Of a stretch of 6,044 nt of DNA, positions 5,335 through 6,044 are shown piece by piece (position 1 is the stretch's first letter; each line of letters starts with the position of its first letter). Source of the DNA: Acidimicrobiaceae bacterium (lineage in GTDB: Bacteria > Actinomycetota > Acidimicrobiia > Acidimicrobiales > Microtrichaceae); the NCBI GenBank assembly GCA_003514205.1, contig DORQ01000022.1, positions 14,441 to 20,484 on the forward strand, written 5' to 3'. Below the pieces are notes generated by a model. It ran no database searches, had not been told where the DNA came from, and worked only from the letters and a program-made list of their open reading frames with translations. Made by a program: the position numbers and the translations under genes.

Positions 5335-6044
5335 ATGAAACGGATCCTCCCAGCTGTCGTTGTCGTTCTCGCCCTCCTCGGAGTTGGCGCCTACTTCTTC
5401 CTCTTCAAGGAGGACACGAAGGAAGCGGCCTCCCTGGGAGACGCGCCGCTGGTTTCGACCCCCAAGACAACGGCAGGCGATGAAGCAAGCGATGGCTCCG
5501 ACGGCGCTGCTTCCGAAACACCCTCAGCTGATTCCCCTGACGGCACCTGGACTGTCATCACTGACCCGAACGTGTTCGGCGGTTACCGCATCACCAAGAC
5601 GCTCGCCGGCGGCGACACTGAGGTGACCGGACGCACAGGAAACGTTTCCGGGAGCTTGGACATCAAGGGCGATACCATTTCGAAAGCCTCCTTCGAAGTG
5701 GACATGACCACGCTGGACTCAGGACAGGCAATCCGTGACGGCAGAATGAAGACCGAGGGGTTTCAGTCCAACGACTTCCCCACCGCCACCTTGGAACTCA
5801 CCTCACCCCTCACGCTGAAGGCGATTCCCGCGGTGGGCACTGAGTTCACCACCAGCACGGAAGCAGATCTCACCCTCCATGGGGTGACCAAAGCCGTCAC
5901 GGTGGCCATCAGCGCGCGGTGGAACGGCGAAACGCTTGATATCACCGCCTCCGCTCCCGTCCTCCTCGCCGATTTCGGCATCACACCTCCCAACGTTCCT
6001 GGCGCCAGCGTGGCCGACAACGGAGTTCTTGAGGCGCAGCTCGC
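5335..6044 (+). CDS. Membrane-anchored YceI-family protein (partial, runs off window)
   Basis: The gene is open from the ATG to the window edge with no stop (236 codons seen). YceI proteins are lipocalin-like beta-barrels outside the cytoplasmic membrane that bind long amphiphilic lipids such as polyisoprenoids. Here a basic MKR start and a hydrophobic segment at about 4-24 form an uncleaved anchor or signal peptide. No lipobox Cys is seen. An acidic, Ser/Thr/Ala/Gly-rich linker follows at about 26-70, then the YceI domain. Domain hallmarks are VDMTTLDSGQAIRDGRMK at 122-139, NDFPTATLEL at 146-155, DLTLHGVTKAVTV at 178-190, and ADFGI at 212-216. The domain is nearly complete, so only a few C-terminal residues are probably missing. 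The start is uncertain: GTG at 5293 is the alternative. The ligand is unknown, and a link to the lipid genes 2.4 kb upstream is only speculative. Confidence 0.87.
   Translation, partial: MKRILPAVVVVLALLGVGAYFFLFKEDTKEAASLGDAPLVSTPKTTAGDEASDGSDGAASETPSADSPDGTWTVITDPNVFGGYRITKTLAGGDTEVTGRTGNVSGSLDIKGDTISKASFEVDMTTLDSGQAIRDGRMKTEGFQSNDFPTATLELTSPLTLKAIPAVGTEFTTSTEADLTLHGVTKAVTVAISARWNGETLDITASAPVLLADFGITPPNVPGASVADNGVLEAQL

Noticed and set aside
5202..5626. Plus-strand frames of 88-93 codons over the YceI start region
   Set aside because: They are out of frame with the clear YceI domain, and their Arg/Ser/Pro-rich translations are typical of off-frame GC-rich DNA.
1..6044. Mobile element, phage or defence island
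   Set aside because: I found no transposase, integrase, terminal repeats, tRNA or toxin-antitoxin-like pair. Gene packing and codon style look uniform by eye.

Overview
The window looks like chromosomal DNA from an actinomycete-type bacterium (Actinomycetota). A free-living, moderately GC-rich lineage such as Acidimicrobiia is possible but unproven. Three things point this way: two luciferase-fold oxidoreductases of the coenzyme F420-dependent kind, a wax ester synthase/diacylglycerol acyltransferase (WS/DGAT), and a stand-alone Fe-S RecB-type nuclease resembling those of mycobacteria. Two oxidoreductase genes also appear to have leaderless, TANNNT-type start regions, which are common in that phylum. 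The assignment comes from family recognition, not from any search.

Region 5-2906 (+ strand) is a tightly packed gene train. It runs from a RecB-like PD-(D/E)XK nuclease with a four-cysteine Fe-S signature, through a PAP2-type membrane phosphatase, to a WS/DGAT acyltransferase. Both junctions are 4-base ATGA overlaps, and the first gene also begins with ATGA, so it may be coupled to a gene just outside the window. The phosphatase-acyltransferase pair suggests the last two steps of triacylglycerol synthesis: phosphatidate to diacylglycerol, then to triacylglycerol. The nuclease appears to be a passenger in the operon.

Region 2907-3215 holds a small gene on the - strand (60 codons, unknown function) with a very strong Shine-Dalgarno sequence and a plausible promoter. 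A 9-bp hairpin covers its stop codon and faces the end of the acyltransferase gene. The 104-base gap upstream of the small gene is shared with the divergent oxidoreductase gene.

Region 3216-5244 holds two convergent, paralogous LLM-class (luciferase-like) oxidoreductases, probably F420-dependent. They are separated by 61 bases containing a hairpin. Each start codon lies exactly 6 bases after a TANNNT hexamer, suggesting leaderless transcripts.

Region 5245-6044 has a short divergent intergenic stretch, then a membrane-anchored YceI-family (lipocalin-like) protein that runs off the right edge. No gene-free stretch exceeds 300 bases. I see no tRNA, rRNA, CRISPR array, insertion sequence or phage gene, and no convincing undescribed multi-gene system. 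The most interesting points are the PAP2-DGAT coupling, a changed residue in the nuclease, the matched leaderless starts, the small conserved-looking orphan gene, and the U-tract-less hairpins at both convergent junctions.
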